Below the pieces are notes generated by a model, which was given only the letters and a program-made list of their open reading frames with translations, did not search any database and was not told the origin of the DNA. Positions 13,835 to 27,845 of a stretch of DNA of 64,000 nt are shown here, piece by piece. How positions within the stretch are numbered: position 1 is the first letter of the stretch; the number at the start of each line of letters is the position of its first letter. This stretch comes from Vespula vulgaris (Eukaryota; Arthropoda; Insecta; Hymenoptera; Vespidae): NCBI RefSeq assembly GCF_905475345.1, contig NC_066600.1, positions 3,692,001 through 3,756,000 on the forward strand, written 5' to 3'. The position numbers and the translations under genes were made by a program.

Positions 13835-16700
13835 TTCTCTTTCTCTCCGTTTCCCTATCTTTATGTATCCCTTTATCTCTATACAGGTTTATTAATGTTT
13901 ATTGTTTTAGCATTTGCTTGAAAGAGTACTGTGTGACGCGCGTAGGAGTAACGCAGGATTGGTTAACCCCTAATGACTCCAACTTAGCTGCCGGCGTTAG
14001 GAGCTGTCCAGAAGTTTGTACGTGCTTGGCATAAGCGATTAACGAGATCGTTTATTACTGCGGGAACGGAATTTAAGCGCGTTGTTATTAATTGTCTTAA
14101 TGGCTAAACGTTGGTAATAATCTACGAGTAGAACGATTAAAAGGAATCGCCGTGACGTTCGGGACAAGAAGAAATAAGTGAGTAAAAGGAGAAAGAATAG
14201 AAATAGGAATAAGAAAAAAAGGAAGAGGACGTAGAGGAGTATGGTTGATGAGAAAAATCGATCGGTGCTGGAAGGAGAGACTCTTTTATTCGTAGGAAGG
14301 TACCTTGACAAACGAACAAATAGCTTAAGAAAAGATACTCTTCTTCTTGGAAAGATGATAAAAACTTTGGAAAGCGCGACAATTCCATTTAGCGGACTCG
14401 AGAAAAAGTGAAAAAATGGATACTCCGAGGTTGAATTTGGGAGAAAAGTTTTCCATTCGAATCGCTAACCGTTAACACGAAAACCGAAGGAAGGGATGAA
14501 AAAGACGAAGGACGAGAGAGGAGAAGGGTCGTCTGGTCTCGCCGTTCGTTCGCTCGAAAGCCCAAGAATGTACTCTCATAAACTCAGCAATGACACGAGA
14601 AACTCCGCGACGATATCGCGAGTTTCGAGTGTTTTGATCACGACAATGCCAACGGAAGTTTCTTCGCTAGTGCTTTTCCGACATGCCGAGGCGAAATGTA
14701 CAGACTTTTCTCCCAGTAAATTCCTCCAAGCCGACCGTTTCATCACGGTCCACTAACAGTGGCCCATAGAGTACTCCTACTCTGCTATTTTAATAAACTT
14801 TACAAATGACAAACGACGAAAATCTCCAACTTTTTCTCAACGCACGACCGCTGTTCTCTTCCTCCATCTCCTCCTCTTACGATGGGAACGCGCAAACGTT
14901 GTTTTCTCCTTTCGTATATCGAAAACCATGGCTTTGAAAAGGATAGAGAAAATAGAGAGAGAGAGAGAGAGAAGGAAAAAGAATACAGAGTCTCTGGTCC
15001 AGTTCCGCTCGTAATAAAAGAAGCTTTATCGGGAAAATACGAGTGGACATTTTTACGACCATTCCTTCCTAGTCCGTTATCATCGACATAAATTAGAAAA
15101 TTCGGTTCTCGAAATTCTCTTGAAATAGAAAATAGAAAAAATGAGATAGTTTTTAAGAGAGGAGAGGGGGAAATATAATAAAAAAGGAAACACACACATA
15201 CGCACGTATACGTACTGCATACAAGTTTAACTCGACGAACACACGTCAACGCAGAGTCGAGTCATCCAATATTCATCGCCTTGACATCTTGTCCGGGAAT
15301 GGTTGTACGCTTTGCCCTGAGGACAATCGACTCGTTCCGTCTCTGACGCAAGCGACAGAACCTCTCGGGGAATCATTTCCGAGCTCCGTTTCTCGCTTCC
15401 AGTGTGCGAACACTCGCGAAACGCGACGCCGAGAAGAAGATATCTTCCTGCGGCGGCACGTAAAACGGAATAAACTACGCTCCTACGCTCTTTTCTATCT
15501 CTCCCTCGCGGTATTCCCCAAGAAACTTATTATCGCACCGTGCGTCTCGTCGTCAGCCCCGGCACGCGGACACGATTCCAAACGATTTTCTTTTATGATA
15601 GAGGAGGACTTGACGAGCGCGTGCGACGAGCTCCTTACGCCCTTTTTACGTTTTTCTTTCTTTTTTTTTTTTCTTTTCTTTTGTTCGAAAATCGAAACGC
15701 TAAGATCTTACTTAAGGTTGGATACGATCGATCCTCGGAATATTGAATGTGAAGATGATTCTATAGAAAGTTAATTCATTACTGTTATTTTAAAAGAATT
15801 CTTAAGAATGTTCATCATCACTGATTTTATAATCAAGAATTAGGTTTGTATACTCGCTGTAATAAACAGCGCAAACTCCGTTTTTGACATTTTTGCGGTG
15901 GAAAAAAATTTCGTACAGTGGTGATCCTTGAACTTTGCGGCAGAACAAAAGTACGCAACACTTAATCCATATGCTTAATTTTCATGGAAACGCTTGAGCG
16001 ATATTTGGTTCGTTTAAGTGAAGTAGTAGACGATTACCTGCTTGTTTATCTGCATAAACTAATCTTCAAATTTTCTAATTCATTTTAAACATAAGGAGAA
16101 GCGTTTCTCTATGCTGACACGGAAAAGCTATGATAACTCACTCGGGAATTTTAATGAACTTTGGGAGACAAATGATTCTATGGTAAATACGTATTCAACC
16201 GGTCTTAGTTTCTGAGATATTGTTACATTTTTGAGAAAATATGTAGTTCTCTTTATATTTTATATATTAGAGACATGAAAATCTGATGAGCAATGTTTAA
16301 CAAAATGATACTTTATATATTCAAAATTTATCAATCGTTGCTTTGATTTTGATTAATTCTATTAGTTTTTCCTTCATTATATCAATGTAAACGAAGATAA
16401 TTAATTAATTTATTCTTTCTGTATGTATATTATATATTAGTTTCATAATTTCATTATTACTATTACAATTACTACAATAATAATATATAATTTCCAGAAA
16501 TAATAATATTACATTCATTAAAACAATATATGATATACGCGAAGTAAAATAAAATAATATGTAAACGATAGTTCTCTTGTTTAAACATTCTAAAATACGT
16601 ATCACGCACATTAAATTTAAAATAATCTTGAATTAATATATAAACAAATCTAAATTCCGGACTCGTAGTCGTTGCCTGCTAGTAATGTATATAAATAAAA
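11060..16700. other. Intergenic or intronic sequence, no gene seen
   Basis: Mixed AT-rich and moderate-GC sequence with no supportable coding exon. Microsatellites include pyrimidine tracts near 12645-12690 and 13788-13828 (CT) and a GA tract near 14955-14972. Moderately GC-rich segments at 13440-13740, 14480-14760 and 15240-15640 have open frames without family similarity or consistent splice boundaries. Confidence 0.45.
13788..13828. repeat. (CT)n microsatellite
   Basis: A CT run of about 41 bp followed by interrupted CT units. Confidence 0.9.
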
Positions 16701-16980
16701 AAAAAAAAAAAACTTTAGACCGACTTCGATAATTATGAAGCAGTTTCCTTTTACATTCCGACGAGTAAACATCGAAGCTCTCTCTCTCTCTCTCTTTCAA
16801 GACGGGTAATATTAAATAACTTATACTTTGGATAATTTTATAATTATTTAAACAATATATAATATACACCAATTAGGACAATTAATTAATATCTAAATAA
16901 TAGTACATTCGGTTAAATATTTCGTAGCCCGTACACCTTAAATATCAAATAATTTTAATTTAATATCACAATACGGTTAA

Positions 16981-17098
16981 ATTTTGACCTCGAAGTTATT
17001 GACTACATGTAATATCAACAAAGGCGGATATTTGACTGAATTTTGACCTCGAAATTATCGACTACGTTTGGTATCAACAAAAGCGGACGTTTGACTGA
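16981..17098. repeat. 59-bp tandem duplication
   Basis: Two adjacent 59-bp units (16981-17039 and 17040-17098) share the block order 'attttgacctcgaa', 'tatcaacaaa' and 'gcgga..tttgactga', and differ at only a few positions. A related segment just outside, near 16719-16775, reappears at about 17096-17153 ('ttccgacgagtaaacatcgaa'), so the duplication history is nested. Confidence 0.8.
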
Positions 17099-17539
17099 CT
17101 TTGATAATTATCAGATCAGTTTTCTTTCCAATTCCGACGAGTAAACATCGAAATATACTCTTCTCATATAGTTGAACTTCCATAATTCATACTTTTGATT
17201 ATATTATAATTATTTAAATAACGAATCATATTTAAATAATAACACACACAATCGCGAAATAGAATCAGAATCGGTCGCGATAACAAACTTATTTATATTA
17301 TAATTTCTTTGATTCGTAAAATTTTCTTCTTCGTCATCTTGGGTCAAGATGTACGTCGTGCAATCATCAATGAACACTTAAAGTAAGTATATTTTGATAT
17401 CAAAGATTTTTTTCAATACTTTCAACAATTTCATTACCACGACGATAATACGAATAATCTTGTTTTTGTTTCTCTTTTTCAGAACTTCATTGCAATCGTG
17501 CGCGAAGCGATGAATGAATCTAGTGTTGTATCGCTTGAA

Positions 17540-17800
17540 TAAAAACCAAAAAGTCGCGAAGTAGAAGCAGTGTTTGTTCGTTCGCGTTTCGCGATTTAGA
17601 TAACGAGTGTTCTTGCATCGACTGCGTGCAATGCAGTCGTTAAAGTCAGTGTTTGTTCGCAAAGTATTTTTTTTTTCTTTTTTAACAGTCGCACAGACTG
17701 TATTTATACAAAACAGTAAAGTTTCGCGAATTAAATTCAGTGCCGTCTTGCAATTATAATAAATAATTATCGCGTATTAGAGTCAGTGCATCATTAAAAA
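17540..17800. repeat. Degenerate repeats with a CAGTG motif
   Basis: The string 'cagtgtttgttcg' occurs near 17568 and 17648. Shorter 'tcagtg' versions follow near 17740 and 17785, each preceded by a TCGCG-containing stretch. This suggests a decayed tandem array of about 70-80 bp units. No coding capacity is evident. Confidence 0.4.
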
Positions 17801-18740
17801 GGATCTCAACTTACAGCGACTTCGACCTTTCTTATTTTCAATGATCTACGAATCAGCTTTCCTCAATTTCGACTTAAATCGTGGAGGAATATTTTGGAGC
17901 CATCGCAGAACTTTTTAAATAGTAAGTGAATTTTTTAATTTCTTTAATTACTCAATCACGTCGAGCATGAAAGATCCAAATCGACACGTATAATTACTTG
18001 TAATTAATTAAAGAATTAGAAGAATACTATCACTCGATAGTATTGTCACTCAAAATGTTCTTATGATGATGGGTATAGAATAACAGATTGGAGAAACTGA
18101 GACAATGTATTGTTCCGTCTCCGATCCTACTTTGGTACAAAAATAAGATTATTTCATATTTCATGAATTTTTACTATCAAAATTCAATCATAAATTTTAC
18201 ACTTACTTCTTTTCTAAAATTCAATTAAATTCATAATTTTATTTCAATAAAATCAGATTTCATATTAAAACCATTTTATCGTAAAGTTGTCACTTTTTTC
18301 TTTTTTAAATTTTAATTAAATTCATAATTTTATCCTTATAAAATCAAGTTCTATATTAAAGTCGTAGCTACGAAACGTATAAGATATGGCAATTGTGGGG
18401 ATCGTTGGAAGTACGTTGAACCAACGTGTACACGAATTTGAAACGAGCACATAAGAAAGTGTGTCAAGGTCTCACTCAAATGCGAGTAGAATTTTATGAA
18501 TATTTTGCATTTTTATATTAATATCGATTCACATATATTTTTCACTTTTTCTTTTTTTTTAAATTAAGTTAAATTCATATTTAAAATAAATTAAATTTAT
18601 TTATCCTTCATAAATAATATATTTCTTATTTCTATAAAATAGAAATCCTATAAAATATTTTATAAAATAGAAAGAAATAATACTACTCCATCGATTAGAG
18701 CAGGATCTTGAATTTTCTCTAAGTGACGTGTCATCCTGGA

Positions 18741-19320
18741 TAGAATGGAGTAACTGTTAGTTCGTGGTTCTCCAGAAACAGCAACCTCCACGTGGTGAGA
18801 CCTGGGTCGGTATTACTTGCGATATATCGAAATCTAATGTGACGCAAGTATTACCGGGCGAATGGCTGCATTATATTTCAGTGCGTTTTAAAAATATTCT
18901 CTTTCTAATTTTAACTAAATATTATAGTACTTACCTTTTGCATTGCTAATCATATTTTAATAGATATACTGATTAGATATGGTAAAATTTTCAAGTAATT
19001 TCTTAAAGAAACGCACTGAGAAATTCTAATTTCTTTATTATTCTCATTTATTAATGATAATGTACATATAATTATTGGTAACTGTTTAAATAGATATAAA
19101 GTTTTAATAAGAAGAAACAAATTTCTTTTCTCTATTATCTAATAATAGTAGTAATAGTCTAAAAGGGTGGAGTTACCGTTAACCCGTGGATTTCCATGTG
19201 GAGCGATCTCCACGTGGTCCCTAGATACACGATATTACTTTCCCTGTAATGTATATCATATTTTACATGCTGTATTTTCCATCGCAAGTAATATCGAGAT
19301 TATGGCTGCTTAAATACGCT
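18741..19320. repeat. Diverged direct repeat pair
   Basis: Segments at about 18746-18890 and 19165-19320 share blocks in the same order: ggagt-ac-gtta, cgtgg-t-tcca, ctccacgtggt, tattact, cgcaagta and atggctgc. They differ in spacing and at many bases. They could be an old duplicated element or a pair of related non-coding units. Confidence 0.4.
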
Positions 19321-19874
19321 TTAGTCATTTATATAAGTTTAATTAGAAACAAAAAATATAAAGTTTGTACAATTAATACAAACTTTTGAATTAATCTATT
19401 TTCTAATAAGAGAATAGATTTTTTAGATAATTTTTGTTTTGTTTTTTGTCAGATGCATTACGATTTTTACTACGTACGCAAATTTCTATCACAGACTAAC
19501 ACGATTGTAATGTTACGCTTGAGAGGGTTATGCACCGATGCAATAGGTGCATAGTGGGAACAGGGGACAGTGTTTTTTATTGCGCTTGTAGTTCATATTT
19601 TGTAAGTATCGCTAAAATTGTATACATTACGAACGAACGTTGTTGAACAATTTTAACACACAAACTGCCGACAAATCTTTCCGAGTCGCTATTAAGACTC
19701 GATTTATAGAGTTGGGAAAAATTAACTTATTAAAATAATATATTTTATTAATTAAATGATATCGAATATTGTCAGAAATACTTTTAATTATAATTGGAAA
19801 CATATTGTGAGATATCTCCTGTTTCATATTATCTATTAGTTATTAACAATTTTTTTTATGAGGATACTTGATAT

Positions 19875-20031
19875 TTTTAACTGTTTATTTAAGTCATTTA
19901 AATCTACATTCAGAAATTTACATATAGATTTAAATGACTAATGAAATTGATATACAGATTTAAATGAATAACAAAATCTATATGCAGATCTTTGTATGTA
20001 GATTTTAAATGACTTAAATAAACAGTTAAAA
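19875..20031. mobile_element. Long inverted repeat, MITE-like or hairpin
   Basis: The arms 19875-19908 and 19997-20031 are reverse complements over about 34 bp with a single 1-nt indel. The roughly 88-bp interior holds two more copies of the core 'agatttaaatga'. The structure resembles a small terminal-inverted-repeat element with no coding capacity. I could not identify a target-site duplication, so mobility is only inferred. Confidence 0.45.
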
Positions 20032-21585
20032 TCTGTATGTATGATTGAAATGTTTCAAATAAACAGCTTTAGCAATTATAAATGGACACTTCTTGATGTA
20101 ATATAACTATAATTATATAATTATATAAATATAGAAAAATAATATGAAATATATCAAGAAAATACTTTGTCTGCGTTATGTTATCGGACTTTACTTTCAT
20201 ATCAATAAAGCAAAGCTTGTTACAAAATCTACATATAACTTCTTAAAATGTTGCAAATAATAATATATTATTTTAAAATATTACGAACAATAATACATGT
20301 ATATCAAATATTTGAGAATTAATATACATCCGGAAAATTCGAAAAATTTACAATAATTTAATAAAGGAACCTACAATCGTATGAACATTTAAATAATACT
20401 TCTCAATGCTTTTTATATTTTAAAGACACTTTCTTAGACTGATATTTTATAATTTTCAATAGTAATTTGATTTCTTCGAGATACCTTCTTTTATTACTTA
20501 TATCGTAAATATTTAATAGGATCGACGAAATAATGAGAATATTTAATTACGAAAGATGTTTAATATTTTATTTTAGAAGAAAGGAAATTTCATTATCATA
20601 AATCAAGAAATATATCGATAAATCAAATAGATCGAAAACAACGACTGTGTGTCAGTGAGAAAAACCTGTTTCTCGAGGTGGTTCCCCCGACGCGGAAAAG
20701 CTACACTCGCTTCGTGTTTCTCTCGGGTTGGTATCGCCGAGAGTACTTCTTCGTTGTAGCCGCGTGCTCGCGAATAAACAAAACGCTGGTAATCCCAGGA
20801 AATCGTTCGCGCGTGAATTCTCTCGCTTCGCCGGTGAACCCGTGAACCCGTTTGTTCGTCTCGCTATTGGAGCCGCAAACGAGATCCCAAGGGTCCAGAT
20901 GCCGAGGGCCGTTCCAACCCTCGAATCTTTTCGAAAATGAGAAATTCGTGCGAATTCTTCGAGCGAGGAGTTTCGAAAGGAAGAGGAAAAAGAATATATA
21001 TATATGTAATATATAAAACAAAAGAAAACCCCACAAAAAAAGGAGTAAAAAGAAAGAACAAAGAAAAAGAAGCCAAAAAAAAGAACAACAACTGTGGTAA
21101 AAAAGTAACGCAAAAAAAAAAGACAATAAAAGAAGAGGAAGAAAAAAGAAAGGAAGGAAGAAAGAAAGAATTTACACTGAATTGATTTCTACGTGAGAAG
21201 CAGAATGGCGCAACCGAACTGCGTTTGGTACAGGTGAGAAAATTCGTGCCGCACGAGTAATTAGTCGCGGTAGGAGGCGAGAGTTGCCAGCGAAACGGCG
21301 TTAATTGCGAGGCATTCAAGAGATCCCTTAATGAAATTTCCTATGATTAACTCTCGGTGCATTTTACACGGTTTCGCGAATCGTCCGTGTTGAAGAGGAA
21401 GTGGGGGAAACGGTGACGAAACGACTCACTAGAAGGGGAGGAAGATTACGAGGGTATGCGTTTGTGTAAGCGCATGAGGGTGAGAAAAGAGGTGGGAGGC
21501 TCGTGAATTCGTAGGATGCTGCGGCCTCGTAGAAATTGTGTTACGGAACGTGCATAGAGCCGAAAACTTTGAAACTCTGTAAAGA

Positions 21586-21588
<3 letters not shown>

Positions 21589-21639
<51 letters not shown>
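21589..21639. repeat. (AG)n microsatellite
   Basis: A pure AG run of about 50 bp. Confidence 0.95.
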
Positions 21640-21642
<3 letters not shown>

Positions 21643-23419
21643 GAAAGCTTCGTTCGAACAAACCTACGTTTCGACCTGCTTTTGAGACATAGAACACAAC
21701 CTACGAGTATCTACACATTTCCCCGCGACCCCTTAACAACCGTCCTCGAGCCACACGTGTACCGTTAGAAATTATTTTGCGACTGTTCTTTCTTCTTGCA
21801 AAAGCGTATTACCATTACGGGCACGCGAACGTAATTATAATTCAACGTCGCGCCTGTACTCCTCCTCCTCTAAAATTTTTTTTCCCTTCCGCTCTCCCCT
21901 ACCCCGGTGAAAATCTTCGCGCGAAATTTCACATTTAGCCGATTCAGCACTCGGAAAGATTCAACTTTGAAAAGAACAAAAGAAAAAAAAGAAACGAGAA
22001 AAAAAAACAATTAAAATCTCTCATGGCGCGTAAGTTCCATTAAAACGACGGGAACATCGTATGCTTTATTTCATGTTTCACATTGCATTTTCATCGTCGA
22101 AAGGGAAGAGGAATTCGTTAAGTAAGGGGAAGAAAGAAAAAAGGAAAAAGTAAGAAGAAAAAAAAGACGAAGAAGATAAAAAAAAAGAAGAAGAAGAAGA
22201 AACAAATGGAAAAAGAAAATAAAAAGAATTTTAGACGCGATTTTCCTCGAGTTCCATTGGCCATAAAGTTCGTTCGTTTTTTTTTCGAGTTAGCAAGGAA
22301 AGAGAAAAGAAAACGAATCGTAAGTACGTTCGAGAGAAGACGTCTCATTCTTACAAGAAGACTGTTATCGGTACTTCAGAATTCATTACGCTTTTGAACC
22401 TCTCCGTTTCTTCCTTCTCACCACACTCGCCTTTTCCAACCTCTCATATCGAGTTCCTCGCGAACTCTCCGTACTTCTCGCGTAATTGGTAAAACCACGT
22501 GCGAGTAAAACTTGATCCATAAATTTGCCGGAAATGGAAATGACGTCACGTCCGATCTCTCTCGCCTTATTTCCATCTTTCTCTCTCGATTTCTGCTTCA
22601 CTTCTCCAAGTATTATCTAACCCCTTTCCTCTATAACTATGGTCAACCCGATCCTTTCTCGTTTCCTTTCGCAACAGTTCCTATGTTAATTTAATGGAGA
22701 AAAGAGGAAGGAACGAATACGGAATCGGTTGGCCGATCACGTAGGAAACCGGGACCAATCTGTTCCTTTCCTTCGTCACGCTTGACGTTTTATGTCTTAT
22801 CCTTGATCGCGTAACTTATCTTTTTCTCGTGCTTTATTAAAAGCTATTATCATCCGACTTTATACGTTTATATTTGCATGATTTTGTCAGTCATGTTTGA
22901 TCGCGTCTCATATTTCTTAATTTCTTTCGATCCGTAAGGAATAAAAAGAATTCGATCGTTGTATATTTTTTAATTGATAAAAGAAAGAAAAGAAAAAAAT
23001 AAGAAAAACAAAAAAAGACAGATGATTATGAACGAGTACTGGTTGGAATTTTCCGAAAGCGTTTGCCACGCTGAACATAAAGGGATGGAGTAGGTAAAAA
23101 TCCAATATTCGTAGTGGTGCTAGGGGTAAAAATGCGTAGGTATGGCTTATCGGTAGCGTGCTTCGCTAGCGTGAGTCCAAGTTTCGAGGCATATGCTCGG
23201 ACAACCGTTGCAAACATCCGAATAGTCCATTCCGGCTCTATCCAATATTGACACGCTGGGGTAAAACAACGGAAATATGTTGCGCTGGCCCGCGAGGTCG
23301 AGGAGGAGCGTAAATATCGACTAAATTAGCATTAATCTGTTGGCGTTCGAATTGCCGTTGCTCGACGGGCACATCGCCCGTTATAAAGCCCGTTTCGAAA
23401 ATCGCGAATTGCCATCCCT

Positions 23420-23430
23420 TTCTCTCTCTC

Positions 23431-23507
<77 letters not shown>
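23420..23507. repeat. (CT)n followed by (CTAT)n
   Basis: A CT run of about 70 bp ending in four to five CTAT units. Confidence 0.95.
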
Positions 23508-26271
23508 GTATCTCTATCTTTCTCTTTCGCATGTATTTGTCGGTCCCTGGACGGAAGAGCATCCGATGAACGCCGTTTTTGAAAGCCCGCCAGTCCGATC
23601 GCCGAAACAAGCCTATCGCCACTTCCACCAATTCTACGTTAAAACTCGCCAATCCACGAGATCGTTTACTCGTTGTGCCAGCCAATGCAAATAATCCATA
23701 CCATGAGAGAATTTAAATTCACTGATACCCCTAACTCTTCTCTTCTACGTAAGTTCCACGTGGTCCTTTTTGTAATTTTTCCTCCTAGATTTAGATCGTA
23801 TTTGTTGTTAAGGATGAAAAATCTTTGCTTATTTGTTCGTCGAGAATTTTTTTATTTATACTTTTTTATATAATTACGTATATGTGCGTCAATGTTGAAT
23901 TAATGCATATCACGTGTTTTAATTGCTTAAAAATTTTTTTGGCTCTTTTTGAAGTTTCTCGTTCAAGATTTCGATCGTATCTGAGATCTTAACAATGAAA
24001 AATCTTTATAACCCGTTGATAAATTTATATTCGTATATTTATACAAGTACGTGCCGTGTGTTTTATTAATTAATAAATTCGTTATATCATTTTCGACGAT
24101 ATATTGTAATAATTATATAAAAATCAAAATTACTATATCTCTCTCGCTTGTATATTTTATCAATCGTGTTTTCCGGTACAGCTTCCAAATATTTAATATG
24201 TTAATTACTATATAGCTCATCTTTTGTAAATTCATATTTCAATGATATAAATCTTCACGTAAAATAATTTAATTTAACCTCGGTGTTAAAATAAATATTA
24301 ACTGTAACAGAAGGTCCGGAAATAAATTGAAATATTTCAGTAAATTTATTAAATATTAAATCATGACGCGAAACACAAGTTTCACTTGTATCGCAGTGCA
24401 TTTAAAGTTGATCCATTTAAATTTTCGTTTCGAAGATGCATTTGCCATCTAGCGTGGATTCTCCCAAGTAATCGTGGGTAATTCAAGAATGAGAATTTTC
24501 TTTATCGACATCGATGTGGCGCGTTATTTTAAAAAACAGAAACATATGATAGATTGCATTATGTGATATATTGTATGTTGTAAATTTTCTATCATTTATA
24601 TATATATATATATTTCTTTTTTAATTTCTAAAGGTACACAAAAAACTATTTCGAAATTGATCGAATTGTTAGATAGAAAAAGCTAGCTAATTAAAAGCGA
24701 AGAAATTAGCTCTTACAATTAGATGAAATTAGTTCCCGAGATAAGACACACTTACTGAGTTAATATAGATGAAGGTGATCGAGAGTGTAAACGCAGTGTA
24801 AGCTTTTCAAAGAGAAGCTTCGAGAGTGCTACGTTTCTTGGAACGACAACGTAACCTTCTTCCGAAATTGAGCCTCGTTCTGTTTTCTCAAGGGCTTAAG
24901 CAATCTGGGTCATTCGGAATCGCTGACCTGTGTCCGAACAATTGCATTCGGCTTAACTCAGAGTAGCGAGATCGAATGGATGTCGAACGGATCGAATGAA
25001 TGACGAAAGGTTTGAGTGAAAAAAAAAAAAAAAGAAGATAAACCTCAGTGACATCGCATTGTTTGTTAATCAAGTTTCTCTCTATTGTACGTCGCGTTGA
25101 ACTTCCGAATAGAAACTCGTGGATAAAGAACATATTCATCTACATCGTAAGAAAATCGTTCTCAAAACAGGTCAAGATTTTTCCACTCGATATTAATAAG
25201 AAATTGTGAAATCATTTTTTCTATCTTGCGTTAATATGATTCGGAAATTTGAAAGGTTCGTACGTGATAGAATAATATAATAAGATAAGCGTATGCTTTG
25301 TCATTGCAAATCTCACGAGATACTTCCAACGGGAGATGAGAACCAACTTGCAATTAGATCAGATCCAAATGGTATTCACCGAGTTCTCCGACCCTCTGAT
25401 TTTCTCCTACTACTATCTCTTTCTCTCTCTCTCTCTCTTTCTCTTTCTCTTAACTTCCATTTAACACATATGTATGTACGCCTCATACGTACGTTCTCTC
25501 ACGCTTGAATTATGACAGAGAGCTACATAAAGGCAAACTTTCGTTTGCTCGGTAACACGATCAAAGGCATTTGATATTCAAGCAGAATTAATCATGAAAA
25601 CGAAGCACCTAGAAACCATAGATTTTACATTATCGTAAAGGAGAAGGATATTTCTTCCCCTTTATAGGATGTTCTAATGCAAAAGAGATATAATGCTATA
25701 TGATCGCTCTACGTTCACGGTATAATTTATTATCATTCCCTATGTCAATCCGTTGGAATCGATAATTCACTTTGAGTGATTTTTAGATCATTTGGATTAA
25801 ATCTTAAAAAGATTTACGAAATGGATTTTAGTATTTCATTTAAAATTAGTCATGGATTACTATCACCAGCCATTTCAATTATACAATAATCGATCATCGA
25901 AAGATTCGTCGATTGCAAATCAAAAATTCAATCGAATTGTCCGTATTACTTTGTAATTCATTGGATTTATCGTACCGAATGAAAAACTATGACACGTATA
26001 TAAAATATATACGTACGTATATATGTACGTTCTTACGTGTATCAAATTTGAACAAATAATTAAATAGGTATTCGTTTGAAAACATTTCGATAGTGAAAAA
26101 TAAATCAATCGCATAAATAAATATTTCTCGTACACGTATACACGGTAATGTCGTACGTCTTTCAATGACTCTTGGAGTTCGTTTAATCTGATCTAAGGCA
26201 ATATTTTATGACACGCGTTTTGTTCTACAGTTTGACCATTTCTCGTTGGTATTATACAGACATACATATAC

Positions 26272-26273
<2 letters not shown>

Positions 26274-26319
<46 letters not shown>
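26274..26319. repeat. (TA)n microsatellite
   Basis: A pure TA run of about 46 bp. Confidence 0.95.
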
Positions 26320-26322
<3 letters not shown>

Positions 26323-26399
26323 GGAACAAAGCCGGAATTTATATGGAAATTTGCCACCTCTCTTGTACATCGTGTATTTTATTTTGAGATCTCCATGCT

Positions 26400-26465
26400 A
26401 CAAACAAACAAACAAAAAAGTAAACAAACAAACAAACAAACAAACAAACAAGCAAAAAAACAAAT
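26400..26465. repeat. (CAAA)n tetranucleotide repeat
   Basis: Repeated CAAA units with a few interruptions, followed by an A-rich stretch to about 26545. Confidence 0.9.
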
Positions 26466-27770
26466 AAAAAATACACGAGAAGAGAAGGAATGAAAACAAA
26501 AACAAAAACGATAAAAAACAATAAAAAAATAAAAAAAAAAAGAAACGAACAAAAAGAAGCGAAAGCATCGCGGCATATGCCGTCCATTCGAGCCTGCCTC
26601 GCGAGTTTATTTTTTTTTTCTTTCTCTCTCTCCCTCTCTTTTTTTTTCCTTTCTCTCCTTTTTTTATTCGCCACACAATTTGCATTGTAGATTTAACTAC
26701 GCGGAAAGCTCTCCGGGCTAATTTTTAGAAGAGACTTTAACGTCGTAACGCGGACTCGAGTGCACGGCTGTCACTCGTTCGTGGTAATCTAAGAAAATGC
26801 ATTGTCATTATGACAAATAATTTCTCTCAATGAACCTATTATACACGATAAATATTTAGCGAGAACGTTCATGCACTCTCGTATAATGATTACAAGGACG
26901 ACAATATGTAGATAGAATATCTATGCATACACTATGCTACGTGCGGTTAATTTGAGAAAAGCGGAATCAGTATTTTTCCTCTACGTGCACTTCATCAGAT
27001 AGAACTACAAAGTAATTAACTCTGCTCGTACGTTCTCGGCTTCGTTAAAACGTTGCACGTGATACCTTTCCGCACTTCCGTTTAAACGAAATATATATTG
27101 TATATATATATCTATACGAACCATAAAACAGTTTCGAACGACACTGTTTAAAATAACAAACGTGGAAAGAAATCGATACTATCGAGTTTATTATACAGGA
27201 TAATGATATCGTGATAGGCAGTCTTAGTTTAATAGAGAATACGATCTGGTTATAATGGGGAATGAAAATAATCAGATCGATTTGTATTTGAAAAAGTTTA
27301 AAGAAAAAAGAATGCCGAAGCAATACCGAAGAAATGTGAAATATAATTTTTCGCGATAAACGTCAGGCCGCAAGTAGTAAAGCAGTCTGAATTAAGGCGC
27401 TTCAACACGAAATCGCAGAGAAGGACGTAGTGCGTGTAAGCACGGCAGAATACCGCGAGGATGGTGTGTTTCTGGAGGTGCGGAGGGGCCGCAGCTGCGG
27501 AGGCAGTAGCACGGAGTGAGAGAGACAGAGAATAAGGGAGAGAGAGAGAAGCAGAAGCAGAGCTTCACCCACTCTCTACTTGGTGGTTGGTTGAGTAACG
27601 AGCGGTGCATATTTAGCCGTGGCTTCTCTCTGCAGAGACATGCAAATGTACGACGTTGGCTCCTCTCGCTTGGTTTCCTCTACATTGCGTAAAATATACT
27701 CTGCTTTGTGCTTAATCAAGATTTTCCGAGCTATAATAGCCTTCGCCCTTTTTCATTTTTTCTTTTTTCT

Positions 27771-27845
27771 TTTTCTTCTTCTTCTTCTTCTTCTTCTTCT
27801 TCTTCTTGTTTTTCTTTTTCTTTTTCTTCTTCTTCTTTTTTTTCT
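27771..27845. repeat. (CTT)n trinucleotide repeat
   Basis: CTT/TTC units with T-rich interruptions. They produce spurious poly-Leu, poly-Ser and poly-Lys frames. Confidence 0.9.

Noticed and set aside
20652..21319. Three overlapping minus-strand frames of 140-153 codons.
   Set aside because: They arise where the plus strand is purine-rich. Composition is Phe/Leu/Ser low-complexity, and the frames are in conflict with each other.
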